Assembly (NCBI RefSeq): GCF_010078235.1
Contig: NZ_JAABOS010000002.1
Span: 62,001-126,000, forward strand
Length of the DNA stretch: 64,000 nucleotides
Reading direction: 5' to 3'
Origin: Cognatundibacterium crateris
Lineage (GTDB): Bacteria > Pseudomonadota > Gammaproteobacteria > Burkholderiales > Burkholderiaceae_D
Each line of letters opens with the position of its first letter. The stretch's first letter is position 1. Shown one piece after another: positions 36,828-48,088 of the stretch. The position numbers and the translations under genes were made by a program. The notes under the pieces are model-generated. The model saw only the letters and a list, made by a program, of their open reading frames with translations, did not search any database and had not been told where the DNA came from.

Positions 36828-38141
36828 TCACTTCAGACGCAGTTCGGCACTGCGGGCATGTGCCTGCAATCCCTCGCCGTAAGCCAGTTCTGCTGCCACT
36901 TTGCCCAGTGTCTGCGCACCCTGCTCACTCACATGTATCATGGATGAACGCTTCTGAAAATCATAGACGCCCAGTGGCGACGAGAAGCGTGCGGTGCGCG
37001 AAGTCGGCAATACATGATTTGGCCCGGCGCAATAATCACCCAGCGCTTCGGATGAGTAGCGGCCCAGGAACATCGCACCGGCATGACGTATCTGATCGGC
37101 CCATTGCTGCGGCTGCTCCGCCGAGATTTCCAAATGCTCAGCTGCGATACTGTTGGCGATTTCGCAGGCCTGCTGCATATCCTCAACTTTAATCAGGGCG
37201 CCACGATTCGCGAGCGAAGTACAGATCACTTCCTGACGCGGCATCTGCGGCAAGAGCTTGATGATGCTGGCCTGCACCGCTTCGATATACGCCTCGTCCG
37301 GGCATAACAGGATGGACTGCGCCAGTTCATCATGCTCAGCCTGAGAAAACAAATCCATCGCCACCCAGTCAGGGTCCGTGCTGCCATCGCATAACACCAG
37401 GATTTCCGATGGACCGGCGATCATATCAATACCGACCGTGCCAAATACCCGACGCTTGGCGGCTGCCACATAGGCATTACCGGGACCGACGATTTTATCT
37501 ACCTGAGGAATGGTGGCCGTACCATAGGCCAGCGCGCCAACTGCCTGCGCACCACCGATCGTGAATACGCGGTCTACACCGGCAATCGCGGCTGCAGCCA
37601 GCACCAACGGGTTTTGTACGCCATCCGGAGTCGGCACCACCATGATGATTTCGCCGACGCCGGCTACTTTGGCCGGAATCGCATTCATCAATACCGAAGA
37701 AGGATATGCCGCTTTACCGCCCGGTACGTAAATACCGACGCGATCGAGTGGCGTGACTTTCTGGCCCAGCACCGTGCCATCCGCCTCGGTATAGCTAAAA
37801 CCGGCAGAACCACATTCCTGCTTCTGACGTTCATGGTAAGCACGTACCCGTTGTGCTGCAGTTTCCAGCGCCAGCCGGCGCTCCGGCGTGAGTGAGTCCA
37901 GTGCCTGCTGCAAAGCCTGCTGACTCAGTTCCAGATCAGCCACACTGCTGGCCTGCAAGCGGTCAAAGCGATTAGTCGCTTCCAGCACAGCGGTATCACC
38001 ACTGGCTTTCACGCTGGCCAGTATCTGCGCCGCAGCGCGGTCGATGGCCTCGTCTTCACTGGCTTCAAAGGCGAGCAGAGAAGACAGGCGGCTTGCAAAA
38101 TCCGGGTCCGATGCGTCGAGTCGGGTAATCAGTGATGCCAT
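36828..38141 (-). CDS. hisD: Histidinol dehydrogenase
   Basis: A 437-residue zinc enzyme that makes the last two oxidations to histidine. Visible: [60 protein letters not shown] with zinc ligands, and [19 protein letters not shown]. Length and motifs are standard. It follows hisG by 18 bp. Confidence 0.98.
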   Translation of the reverse strand: MASLITRLDASDPDFASRLSSLLAFEASEDEAIDRAAAQILASVKASGDTAVLEATNRFDRLQASSVADLELSQQALQQALDSLTPERRLALETAAQRVRAYHERQKQECGSAGFSYTEADGTVLGQKVTPLDRVGIYVPGGKAAYPSSVLMNAIPAKVAGVGEIIMVVPTPDGVQNPLVLAAAAIAGVDRVFTIGGAQAVGALAYGTATIPQVDKIVGPGNAYVAAAKRRVFGTVGIDMIAGPSEILVLCDGSTDPDWVAMDLFSQAEHDELAQSILLCPDEAYIEAVQASIIKLLPQMPRQEVICTSLANRGALIKVEDMQQACEIANSIAAEHLEISAEQPQQWADQIRHAGAMFLGRYSSEALGDYCAGPNHVLPTSRTARFSSPLGVYDFQKRSSMIHVSEQGAQTLGKVAAELAYGEGLQAHARSAELRLK

Positions 38142-38159
38142 GAAAATTCTCTTCAGATT

Positions 38160-38812
38160 TTATGCTTTAGACAAAGATGCGCGTTCAAATGCCGCCAGTA
38201 TCGGTTGCAGACGTTCGCGCTTTAATTTCAGCGCCGCCTGATTCACGACCAGACGCGAGGAGATGTCCATAATATGCTCCACCTCGACCAGATTATTGGC
38301 ACGCAGCGTACTGCCGGTACTCACCAGATCGACGATGGCATCGGCCAGCCCCACCAGCGGCGCTAACTCCATGGAGCCATACAGCTTGATCAGATCTACG
38401 TGCACGCCTTTGCTGGCAAAATGCTGACGCGCGGTTTCGGTGTACTTTGTCGCCACGCGCAAACGTGCGCCCTGACGTACCGCATTCTCGTAATCAAAAC
38501 CGGCCGACACCGCAACAGAAACGCGGCATTTGGCGATGTGCAGATCGATAGGCTGATACAGGCCTTCACCACCATGCTCATGCAGTACATCCTTGCCGGC
38601 CACGCCGAAGTCAGCCGCGCCATACTGCACATAAGTCGGCACGTCGGAGGCCCGCACGATGATCACGCGCACATCAGGATCGCTGGTCGCCAGGATCAGC
38701 TTGCGGGATTTTTCCGGGTCTTCGGTGACGCGTATACCTGCCTCTTCAAGTAAAGGCAGGGTTTCCTCAAAAATCCGCCCTTTGGAGAGCGCTAGCGTTA
38801 ATTGTGATCCCA

Positions 38813-38813
<1 letters not shown>
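38160..38813 (-). CDS. hisG: ATP phosphoribosyltransferase, short form
   Basis: A 217-residue enzyme for the first step of histidine synthesis. It lacks the C-terminal regulatory domain, so it is the short form that works with HisZ; hisZ is not in this window. Visible: [30 protein letters not shown] and the phosphoribosyl-binding [16 protein letters not shown]. Its ATG overlaps the murA stop (TAATG), so the two are joined in translation. Confidence 0.97.
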
Positions 38814-40305
<1,492 letters not shown>

Positions 40306-40403
40306 CTTTCTAATTGGCAGAATTTGCGCACACCAGCTCAGTTGTCTGCAAGTGTCCGACAGTGACAATGGTGCGCATATTCTTTTTTATTTATCTCTGA
40401 AAC

Positions 40404-41168
40404 TCAGTGACGCAGTTTATAGCCACGCTTCAGCATTTGCACCGCCAACCCTGCCAGCAGCAGGAAGAAGACGGCAACGATCATTAAACTAAATACAGGA
40501 TCGACATCCGATTTGCCAAAAAATCCAAAACGGAAACCATCTATCATGTAAAAGAAGGGATTAAAGCGAGACAAGCCCTGCCAGAACGCCGGCAAGGAAT
40601 GTATCGAGTAAAACACACCGGATAAGAAGGTGGCTGGCATGATCAGGAAGTTCTGGAATGCCGCTAACTGGTCAAACTTCTCTGCCCAGATACCGGCGAT
40701 CAGCCCCATGGTTCCCAGCATCGCTGCGCCAAGCAAGGCGAACAAGGCTATCCACAGCGGCGCGACAAAATGCAAATCAGCGAACCATGCAGTCACAATA
40801 AACACGCCTGCACCCACCGTCAGCCCGCGCAAAATAGCGGCCAGCACATAAGCACCAAAAATCTCCCAGTGCGACAAAGGCGGCAACAAGACAAATACCA
40901 GATTGCCGGTGATCTTGGATTGAATCAGTGAGGAAGATGAGTTGGCAAAGGAATTCTGCAGCACACTCATCATGACCAGACCCGGCACCAGAAAGGCGGT
41001 ATAGCGCACACCGGGATATACCTGCACATGCTCTTCCAGCACATGCCCAAAAATCAGCAGATACAGTAAAGCTGTCATCACCGGCGCAGTAATGGTCTGC
41101 GTCGCAACCTTCCAGAAGCGCAGCACTTCCTTGTACAGCAAGGTGTTAAAGCCAGTCATATTGCTCAT
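40404..41168 (-). CDS. ABC-2 type transporter permease (YadH type)
   Basis: A 254-residue membrane protein with six predicted helices of the ABC-2 family, similar to YadH. The segments MMSVLQNSFANSSSSLIQSK and MPATFLSGVFYSIHSLP are typical. It overlaps the ATP-binding gene by four bases, so they form one exporter. Substrate unknown; the position between mlaB and ibaG is conserved in related bacteria, which suggests an envelope job. Confidence 0.93.
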   Translation of the reverse strand: MSNMTGFNTLLYKEVLRFWKVATQTITAPVMTALLYLLIFGHVLEEHVQVYPGVRYTAFLVPGLVMMSVLQNSFANSSSSLIQSKITGNLVFVLLPPLSHWEIFGAYVLAAILRGLTVGAGVFIVTAWFADLHFVAPLWIALFALLGAAMLGTMGLIAGIWAEKFDQLAAFQNFLIMPATFLSGVFYSIHSLPAFWQGLSRFNPFFYMIDGFRFGFFGKSDVDPVFSLMIVAVFFLLLAGLAVQMLKRGYKLRH

Positions 41169-42085
41169 TGTTTGCCCTCCATAATCTGCAGGAAGACATC
41201 TTCCAGATCCGCTTGTAACAACTGCATATCTTCAATGACACACCCCGCCTGGCGGAAAGCCGTCAATATGGATTCAACCTGATTGAAATCGGTGACACGC
41301 AATACAAACTGACGCGGATCCGCGGTCACTTCATGGCTGATGATTTTATCGCTGAGCGCAGGTGGCAACTGGGTATACCCACTGGCTGCGACCGTTATGC
41401 GTAACTGTGAACCGGATATCCTTTGTATCAGTGCGGCGGTACTGTCTAGCGCAACGACCTTACCCGACTTGAGCATCGCAATGCGGTTGCACAGCGCCTG
41501 AGCTTCTTCCAGATAATGGGTAGTAAGCACGATGGTATGGCCATCGCGGTTCAGTCTGGAAATAAACTTCCACAGGGTCTGACGCAACTCCACGTCGACA
41601 CCGGCCGTCGGCTCATCCAGCACGATCACTGGTGGTTTGTGTACCAACGCTTGCGCCACCAAAACCCGGCGCTTCATGCCCCCAGACAGCGAGCGCATAT
41701 TGGCATCTGCCTTATTGGTCAGATCCAGGTTCTCCATGATCTCATCTATCCATTTGTCGTTATTTTTGATGCCAAAATAACCGGATTGCATGCGCAGAGT
41801 CTCGCGCACCGTGAAGAAAGGATCAAATACCAGCTCTTGCGGCACCACGCCCAGATTACGGCGTGCATTACGATAATCGCTGACCACATCATGCCCCTGT
41901 ACGCTGATATTGCCAGCGTCGGCGCGGTTCAGTCCGGCCAGGATGGAGATGAGCGTGGTCTTGCCCGCACCGTTCGGGCCGAGCAGACCGAAAAATTCGC
42001 CCTCTTCTATCGAGAGTGATACGCCACCCAAAGCCTGCAAAGACTGGTAACGCTTTTGGATATTGCTAATTTGTATGGCTGCCAT
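41165..42085 (-). CDS. ABC transporter ATP-binding protein (YadG type)
   Basis: A 306-residue ATPase. Walker A GPNGAGKTTL, Q-loop region VVPQELVFDPFFT, signature LSGGMKRRVLVAQAL, and Walker B PPVIVLDEPTAGVD are intact; a C-terminal domain of about 80 residues follows. The ATG at 42085 gives a family-like start (AAIQISNIQKRY); a longer reading to 42139 is less likely. Works with the permease encoded just after it. Confidence 0.94.
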   Translation of the reverse strand: MAAIQISNIQKRYQSLQALGGVSLSIEEGEFFGLLGPNGAGKTTLISILAGLNRADAGNISVQGHDVVSDYRNARRNLGVVPQELVFDPFFTVRETLRMQSGYFGIKNNDKWIDEIMENLDLTNKADANMRSLSGGMKRRVLVAQALVHKPPVIVLDEPTAGVDVELRQTLWKFISRLNRDGHTIVLTTHYLEEAQALCNRIAMLKSGKVVALDSTAALIQRISGSQLRITVAASGYTQLPPALSDKIISHEVTADPRQFVLRVTDFNQVESILTAFRQAGCVIEDMQLLQADLEDVFLQIMEGKQ

Positions 42086-42236
42086 GTGGCGTGCTTGCAC
42101 TTCAGTGCATTCAGAAAGTGGATTTAAGGTGAGCGCCAATTTTCAGTGGCGAAACCTTTGATTATAGGGGATTTTCAGAGAGAGAACCGGACTGACCTGA
42201 AACTTCGTTCAGGCCAGTGGTTCGTAGCCGTGAGCG

Positions 42237-42524
42237 TCAATGTCGCTCAGGTGTTTGTACAGATGCGTGGGTAGCGAATTGCTCGCTGAGCCCGTAAAGG
42301 CGAATCAGGCTTTCCAGTCCGGCAGGAACTTGAAGGCAAGTAATTTGCTGACTTTTCGTCAATAATTGTCGCTGCCACTCTATCATGGCGGCGACCGCGG
42401 AAGAATCCAGACGGGAAAGTCCGGAAAAATCAAACTCACTTTCTCCTGCGAGTATCGCTGCCTTACCTGCAGCGATCACTTGCATCGCATTATCCTGAGT
42501 GAGTTCCTGACCGACTGTAAACAC
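42237..42524 (-). CDS. mlaB: STAS-domain protein MlaB
   Basis: A 95-residue cytoplasmic STAS-fold protein that binds MlaF in the MlaFEDB complex. The core FDFSGLSRLDSSAVAAMIEWQ holds the conserved Ser region of STAS proteins. It begins at a GTG (42524) with AGGTGAT just upstream, ten bases after mlaC. Family members of this size next to mlaC are MlaB; the sequence is only moderately conserved. Confidence 0.85.
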   Translation of the reverse strand: MFTVGQELTQDNAMQVIAAGKAAILAGESEFDFSGLSRLDSSAVAAMIEWQRQLLTKSQQITCLQVPAGLESLIRLYGLSEQFATHASVQTPERH

Positions 42525-42534
42525 AGATCACCTA

Positions 42535-43173
42535 TTATTTTGAACCAGATTTAGCCGAAGCTGCCGCCAGTTTTTTATTCTTTTCTACCAGAGTTTTGAT
42601 CAAACCATCGATACCGGATTTGCTGATTTCAGCAGAAAAACTGCCTTTGTACGTCTCAACCAGCCAGGCTCCCAGCACATTGATGTCATAGATCTTCCAG
42701 CCTGTAGGCAGCTTTTCGAGACGATAGTTTAACTGAATCGGCTCGCCACGGGATTGGATCACCTGGGAACGTACTTCAACTTCAGTATCTTCCGGAGCAG
42801 CACGTAAAGGTTTGAATTCCATGCGCTGATCTTTGATTTGGGAAATCGCACCGGAATAGGTGAATACCAGCAAAGTGCGGAATTCGTTGGTCAACTGCTT
42901 CTGCTGCTCAGGCGTGGCTTCACGCCAGCTTTTACCGGCGGCCAGAGAAGTCATTCTTGGGAAGTCGATATAAGGCAGAATTTTATTTTCTACCATGTCA
43001 TAAACGCGCTTTTGATTACCGGCCTGGATTTCCTTATCGTTTTTAGCCAGATCCAGGATTTCCTGGCTCAGACGTTTAACTAACTGATCGGGCGCTTCCT
43101 GTGCCAGTGCTGTACCGCCTATGCTAAGACTTGCCATCAAGGCTAAAACAAAGCGGGAAAAAAGTGATTTCAT
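42535..43173 (-). CDS. mlaC: Periplasmic phospholipid-binding protein MlaC
   Basis: A 212-residue exported protein that shuttles phospholipids between MlaA in the outer membrane and MlaFEDB in the inner membrane. A signal peptide (ending ALAQ) is followed by the MlaC (Ttg2) domain: YDMVENKILPYIDFPRMTSL, FRTLLVFTYSGAISQ and the C-terminal YDINVLGAWLVETYKGSF. It lies between mlaA and mlaB. Confidence 0.95.
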   Translation of the reverse strand: MKSLFSRFVLALMASLSIGGTALAQEAPDQLVKRLSQEILDLAKNDKEIQAGNQKRVYDMVENKILPYIDFPRMTSLAAGKSWREATPEQQKQLTNEFRTLLVFTYSGAISQIKDQRMEFKPLRAAPEDTEVEVRSQVIQSRGEPIQLNYRLEKLPTGWKIYDINVLGAWLVETYKGSFSAEISKSGIDGLIKTLVEKNKKLAAASAKSGSK

Positions 43174-43259
43174 GTGTATTCCTTATCAACCTGTAGCGTT
43201 CATCTGCACACGTGCACCGATTCGCTTCAGGTCCTTGAGTTAATAGTCAGCTGCAGTTA

Positions 43260-44033
43260 TTAATCCTGCTCAGGGTTGATTTGCCCTGCACGCCTTTGGA
43301 GGTAAGCATCGCGGATAAACACATATTTATCCAAAGCGGCCTCTTCGATCAGTGAACCCGCATCCAATACCGATGCACGCTTATCCACCAGGCGTATCAC
43401 CGTGCCGGTATTGCGGATATAAAGTGGCTCTTTATACGACCACAAGTCTGCCTTCATATCGACTGGCAAGGCAACCGTGTCACGCAAAGTAGAGGATCCA
43501 AATACCGGAAGTACTAAGTAAGGGCCGGACGGTACTCCCCAGCGCCCCAGAGTCTGACCAAAATCTTCTTTGTGCTTAGTCAGACCGGCAGGAGAACCGA
43601 TATCCAGAAAGCCGCCCAGTCCAAAGGTGGTATTCAAGGCAAAGCGCATGAAGTCGGAGGCACTATCGCCTACTTTGCCTTGCAACAGATTGTTGACTGC
43701 GTTCCAGACATCACCGATGTTGCTGAAAAAATTGCCAACCCCAGTCTGTACAAAACCCGGTGTCACATCACGATACGCACGTGAAACCGGTTGCAACACA
43801 GCCTGATCCACATTGTCATTAAAGTTAAACATGACCCGGTTAAAGCCTTCGAGCGGGTCGCGCGGATTTTTACCGATATTGGTTTTAGTGCTGATGGTAT
43901 CAAGCGTCTGATCTGCCTTGGCTTTGATCTGGTCCATTTTCACGGTACTGCATGCACTAAGCATCATGCTCAGCATAAGTACCAACAGAGCCATCAAACG
44001 GGAGGAACCCGGGAGAGATAATTTCGCGTTCAT
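43260..44033 (-). CDS. mlaA: Outer-membrane lipoprotein MlaA (VacJ)
   Basis: A 257-residue lipoprotein with lipobox LSAC (Cys28) that removes misplaced phospholipids from the outer leaflet. Visible: PRDPLEGFNRVMFNFNDNVD, LDIGSPAGLTKHKEDFGQTLG and WGVPSGPYLVLPVFGSSTLRD, all typical. Its ATG overlaps the mlaD stop by four bases. Having mlaA within the mla operon is normal in betaproteobacteria, unlike E. coli. Confidence 0.96.
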   Translation of the reverse strand: MNAKLSLPGSSRLMALLVLMLSMMLSACSTVKMDQIKAKADQTLDTISTKTNIGKNPRDPLEGFNRVMFNFNDNVDQAVLQPVSRAYRDVTPGFVQTGVGNFFSNIGDVWNAVNNLLQGKVGDSASDFMRFALNTTFGLGGFLDIGSPAGLTKHKEDFGQTLGRWGVPSGPYLVLPVFGSSTLRDTVALPVDMKADLWSYKEPLYIRNTGTVIRLVDKRASVLDAGSLIEEAALDKYVFIRDAYLQRRAGQINPEQD

Positions 44034-44506
44034 TTCTTTTGTTCCGAACTGCTGTCTGCAGCTTTACTAAATAAAAATTGGCTAATCAGATTTTCCAACA
44101 CCACCGCCGACTGGGTCATCTTGATACGGTCACCGGCAGCCAGATTCTGGGTATCGCCACCAGGTTCCAGGCCTATGTATTGCTCACCTAACAAACCTGC
44201 CGTCAAGATTTTGGCAGAACTGTCTTTCGGGAACTGATAACGCGACTGTAACTGTAGCGTCACGGTAGCCTGAAACGTTTTGTCATCAAAGCGTATGTCC
44301 GACACCCGGCCGACCACCACACCAGCACTCTTGACAGCTGCACGCGGCTTTAAACCACCGATATTGTCAAAACGTGTGACTACATCATAGGTTTTTTCCA
44401 GAGAAAGTGCGCTCATATTTCCAGCTTTGAGTGCCAGGAACAGCAATGCCGCTGCGCCAAGTACCACGAATAAGCCCACCCAGAAATCCAGAGATTTTTT
44501 TTGCAT
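44030..44506 (-). CDS. mlaD: MCE-domain protein MlaD
   Basis: A 158-residue inner-membrane protein with one N-terminal helix (VGLFVVLGAAALLFLALKAG) and a single MCE domain (KPRAAVKSAGVVVGRVSDI and ILTAGLLGEQYIGLEPGG). MlaD forms a hexameric ring that guides lipids through the transporter. It overlaps mlaA by four bases; 115 bp separate it from mlaE. Confidence 0.96.
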   Translation of the reverse strand: MQKKSLDFWVGLFVVLGAAALLFLALKAGNMSALSLEKTYDVVTRFDNIGGLKPRAAVKSAGVVVGRVSDIRFDDKTFQATVTLQLQSRYQFPKDSSAKILTAGLLGEQYIGLEPGGDTQNLAAGDRIKMTQSAVVLENLISQFLFSKAADSSSEQKK

Positions 44507-44621
44507 TTTTTTTCCTTACGCGGCGCCTTCCATCTCTATCCGGAAATTTGCCAGCGAATAGCACGAGAGTTAATTCTTTAAGTATCTTTATGTTACCGGG
44601 TGCCAGACTGCAAGCCCTGTC

Positions 44622-45392
44622 TCACTGAAACATCCAGGCGGTCAGCAGGAAATCCAGCCACAGCACCAGCAGCGAAGAAACCACAACGGTACGGGTGGTC
44701 GCACGCGCCACACCCTCAGGCGTAGCCTGCGCTTCATAGCCCTGGAACAGCGCTACAAAGGTCACAGCAAATCCAAACACAACGCTCTTGACAACACCAT
44801 TACCGATGTCCTGCCAAACTTCCACACCTGCCTGCATCTGCGACCAGAACGAGCCATTATCCACACCGATCAGCTTCACACCGACGATATAGCCACCAAT
44901 GATCCCCATCGCATTGAAGATCGCTGTCAGTATTGGCATCGCAATCAGCCCGGCGATAAAACGTGGCGCCAGTACCCTTTGCACCGGATTGACCGCCATC
45001 ATTTCCATCGCAGCCAATTGCTCACCCGCCTTCATCAGGCCTATTTCTGCAGTCAGTGAGGTTCCGGCACGACCGGCAAACAGCAAAGCTGTAACGACCG
45101 GCCCCAGTTCGCGCGTGAGCGACAAAGCAACCAGCAAGCCCAGCGCCTCTTCTGAGCCATAGCGATTCAGCGTGTAGTAGCCCTGGTATCCGAGTACAAA
45201 GCCAACAAACAAACCGGAGATAGCAATAATCACCAGCGAATAATTACCGATAAAGTGAATCTGGTCGGTCACCAGCCGTGGCCGGCGCCATAATCCGCCA
45301 GCGCTGAACAATATCGAGAAAAAGCAGCGCGTGGCATAGCCCAGATCCGCTGCTCCTTCCCGTATATGACGGCCTATCCATTCAAATATCAT
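44622..45392 (-). CDS. mlaE: Phospholipid transporter permease MlaE
   Basis: A 256-residue membrane protein, the permease of the Mla ABC transporter. LTRELGPVVTALLFAGRAGTSL and EIGLMKAGEQLAAMEMM are the signature segments of the MlaE family. It overlaps mlaF by four bases. Confidence 0.97.
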   Translation of the reverse strand: MIFEWIGRHIREGAADLGYATRCFFSILFSAGGLWRRPRLVTDQIHFIGNYSLVIIAISGLFVGFVLGYQGYYTLNRYGSEEALGLLVALSLTRELGPVVTALLFAGRAGTSLTAEIGLMKAGEQLAAMEMMAVNPVQRVLAPRFIAGLIAMPILTAIFNAMGIIGGYIVGVKLIGVDNGSFWSQMQAGVEVWQDIGNGVVKSVVFGFAVTFVALFQGYEAQATPEGVARATTRTVVVSSLLVLWLDFLLTAWMFQ

Positions 45393-46192
45393 GCGTTCCC
45401 CTTCAAACCCAGATCATCCATGAGCGACTTACCGGGATAATGAAATGGCACTGGTCCGTCAGCTTCAGCATGCACGAATTGCTTTACATACGGGTCTTCA
45501 GAGTCACGCATCTGTTCCGGAGTTCCGTGCGCCACGATTTTTCCTTGCGACAGGAAATACACATAATCAGCAATCGCAAAGGATTCATGCACATCATGTG
45601 ATACCAGTATTGAAGTCGATCCCAATGCGTCATTCAGGTTACGGATCAGATTCGCAGTCACGCCCATAGAAATCGGATCCAGACCTGCGAAGGGTTCGTC
45701 ATACATAATCAGTTGCGGGTCGAGTGCCACAGCGCGTGCCAGTGCGACCCGGCGTGCCATCCCGCCGGAAATCTCAGCTGGCATCAGATGCGCAGCATTT
45801 CTTAAACCGACTGCCTGCAATTTCAGCATGACCAGGTCACGAATCACCGTATCAGAGTAATTGGTGTGTTCACGCATAGGGAAAGCCACATTATCAAACA
45901 CACTCAGATCAGTGAACAATGCGCCGTGTTGGAACAACATGCCCATTTTGCGCCGTATGGCGTATAAACCTGCAGAGTCCAGCGTATGCACCGCCTGACC
46001 ATTCACGGTAACACTGCCTTGCTGAGGCTGAATTTGTCCACCGATCAGACGCAGTATCGTGGTTTTCCCAGAGCCGGACCCGCCCATGACGGCGATGACC
46101 TTACCACGTGGGAAATCCATGCTTAGCCCGGACAAAATAGTCCTGCTTCCATATCCGAATTGGATATCGCGAATTTCGACAAGATTGGACAC
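45389..46192 (-). CDS. mlaF: Phospholipid transporter ATP-binding protein MlaF
   Basis: A 267-residue ATPase. Walker A GGSGSGKTT, signature ISGGMARRVALARAVALDP and Walker B LIMYDEPFAGLDPIS are intact. The GTG at 46192 gives the usual start (SNLVEIRDIQFGYGSR); an upstream reading to 46276 adds 28 atypical residues. There is no strong ribosome-binding site before the GTG, so translation could be weak. First gene of the mla operon. Confidence 0.94.
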   Translation of the reverse strand: MSNLVEIRDIQFGYGSRTILSGLSMDFPRGKVIAVMGGSGSGKTTILRLIGGQIQPQQGSVTVNGQAVHTLDSAGLYAIRRKMGMLFQHGALFTDLSVFDNVAFPMREHTNYSDTVIRDLVMLKLQAVGLRNAAHLMPAEISGGMARRVALARAVALDPQLIMYDEPFAGLDPISMGVTANLIRNLNDALGSTSILVSHDVHESFAIADYVYFLSQGKIVAHGTPEQMRDSEDPYVKQFVHAEADGPVPFHYPGKSLMDDLGLKGNA

Positions 46193-46508
46193 AGTAATCA
46201 ATAGTGTTTTGCAAAAACCAGATTGTAATGCAGAACACTCATGAAGGTGGGGAGTTGAAAATGATTTTTTTTGCAATAAAACTCATATTTATTCAAATAA
46301 ACGATTATCAACAAAATAATAATTAACAATTCAATTGAATTACGGAATTTTATTTAAAAACAGTAGTAGAAATACTATAGAAATTAATGAATATTGGGTC
46401 ATTAATTAAGAAAAATGACCCAGCTTGAACTTTGACTATTCCATTTTTCACAGGATTCCCTGCATTGCTGAGGAAATCCTGTTTGCATAGACATGACTCA
46501 GCCAGCGA
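46193..46508. other. 316-bp AT-rich gap between mlaF and gltD
   Basis: No gene is seen. The stretch is AT-rich (about 46260-46440) and must hold the promoter of the long mla-his-tat unit on the minus strand. A perfect nine-base inverted repeat TGGGTCATT/AATGACCCA (46395-46403, 46413-46421) has no T-run and may be an operator. CAGGATT/AATCCTG (46451-46457, 46475-46481) may be a weak terminator for gltBD. Confidence 0.4.
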
Positions 46509-47972
46509 TCAACGTGGCAAGACTGAAGCGCCCATCAAGGCCAGATCAACCTCACGCGCACACTGACGCCCTTCGCGTATGGCCCATACCACTAGCGACT
46601 GACCGCGACGCATATCACCTGCTACATAGACCTTAGGCACATTGGTCTGATAACAGCCCGCGCCTTCTGTGCTCGCTCTGGCATTGCCACGTGCATCTTT
46701 GTCGACACCAAATGCATCCAATACCTGTTGTACTGGCGAGACAAAACCCATGGCCAGCAAGACCAGGTCGGCTTTCAGTTCAAATTCAGACTCCGGCACT
46801 TCCTGCATTTTGCCGTCTTTCCATTCAACCCGGCACGCGATCAGCTTATCGACCTTGCCCGCCTTGCCTTCCAGCCGCTTGGTGGCAACCGCCCAGTCGC
46901 GCTCACAGCCTTCCTCATGCGAAGATGAGGTACGCAATTTTGTCGGCCAGTAAGGCCAGACCAACGCCTTGTTTTCTTGCTCAGGTGGCTGCGGCAGTAA
47001 TTCGAACTGGGTCACTGATTTGGCACCATGGCGATTCGAGGTGCCTACGCAGTCAGAACCGGTATCACCACCACCGATCACGACGACATGTTTGCCTGCT
47101 GCCAGGATCTGGTCTTTCAGCTTATCACCGGCATTGACCTTATTCTGTGCTGGCAGGAACTCCATCGCAAAATGCACGCCTTTGAGCTCACGGCCCGGCA
47201 CCGGCAAGTCACGTGGCACTTCGGCACCACCGGCAATCACCACTGCATCAAAGTCTTTTTGCAATTGCTCAGGACTGATGATTTCTTTTGACCAGTTAGT
47301 GATATTGACAGGAAAATCTTTGCCGACCAGGACGCCAGTGCGGAACACGACACCTTCCGCCTGCATCTGTTCTATGCGACGATCAATATGACTTTTTTCC
47401 AGTTTAAAGTCAGGAATGCCATAGCGCAGCAAACCACCGGCACGGTCATTCTTTTCAAATACCGTCACCTCATGCCCTGCGCGCGCCAACTGCTGAGCTG
47501 CCGCCAGACCGGCTGGACCGGAGCCAACAATCGCCACTTTTTTTCCAGTCTTCACACTGGCCGGCTGCGGCGTGACCCAGCCATTTTCCCAGCCCTTGTC
47601 GATAATGTAGTGCTCTATCGATTTGATACCAACGGCGTCATCGTTAATCCCCAGCGTACAGGCCGACTCGCATGGAGCGGGACAGATGCGCCCGGTGAAT
47701 TCCGGAAAATTATTGGTGGAATGCAGAGTGTCGAGTGCAAGTTTCAGATTGCCGTTGTACACAAGGTCATTCCAGTCAGGGATGATGTTATTGACCGGGC
47801 AGCCGTTGTTACAGAAGGGAATGCCGCAATCCATACAACGTGCAGCCTGAGTTTTCGCCTGCGCATCATCCAGATGGACTAAAAATTCTTTGTAATGTTT
47901 TTTACGTGACTGCGGTGCCTCGCTGGCTTCCTGCAGTCGCTGATACTCCATAAAACCGGTGACTTTTCCCAT
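46509..47972 (-). CDS. gltD: Glutamate synthase, small subunit
   Basis: A 487-residue NADPH-oxidising flavoprotein subunit of glutamate synthase. The N-terminal Cys clusters [17 protein letters not shown] and [14 protein letters not shown] bind two [4Fe-4S] clusters; [20 protein letters not shown] binds FAD and [17 protein letters not shown] binds NADPH. It passes electrons to GltB. It follows gltB by 116 bp. Confidence 0.98.
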   Translation of the reverse strand: MGKVTGFMEYQRLQEASEAPQSRKKHYKEFLVHLDDAQAKTQAARCMDCGIPFCNNGCPVNNIIPDWNDLVYNGNLKLALDTLHSTNNFPEFTGRICPAPCESACTLGINDDAVGIKSIEHYIIDKGWENGWVTPQPASVKTGKKVAIVGSGPAGLAAAQQLARAGHEVTVFEKNDRAGGLLRYGIPDFKLEKSHIDRRIEQMQAEGVVFRTGVLVGKDFPVNITNWSKEIISPEQLQKDFDAVVIAGGAEVPRDLPVPGRELKGVHFAMEFLPAQNKVNAGDKLKDQILAAGKHVVVIGGGDTGSDCVGTSNRHGAKSVTQFELLPQPPEQENKALVWPYWPTKLRTSSSHEEGCERDWAVATKRLEGKAGKVDKLIACRVEWKDGKMQEVPESEFELKADLVLLAMGFVSPVQQVLDAFGVDKDARGNARASTEGAGCYQTNVPKVYVAGDMRRGQSLVVWAIREGRQCAREVDLALMGASVLPR

Positions 47973-48088
47973 GATAAAACCTCTAATTCGTAAGGGGCTG
48001 AACGCCCTGAAATCCTGTTAAGCGACATCACTGCATACAGACAATCTGCATCGCAGTGATGCGCGCCGCATCGATAAGCCAGTTCGCG

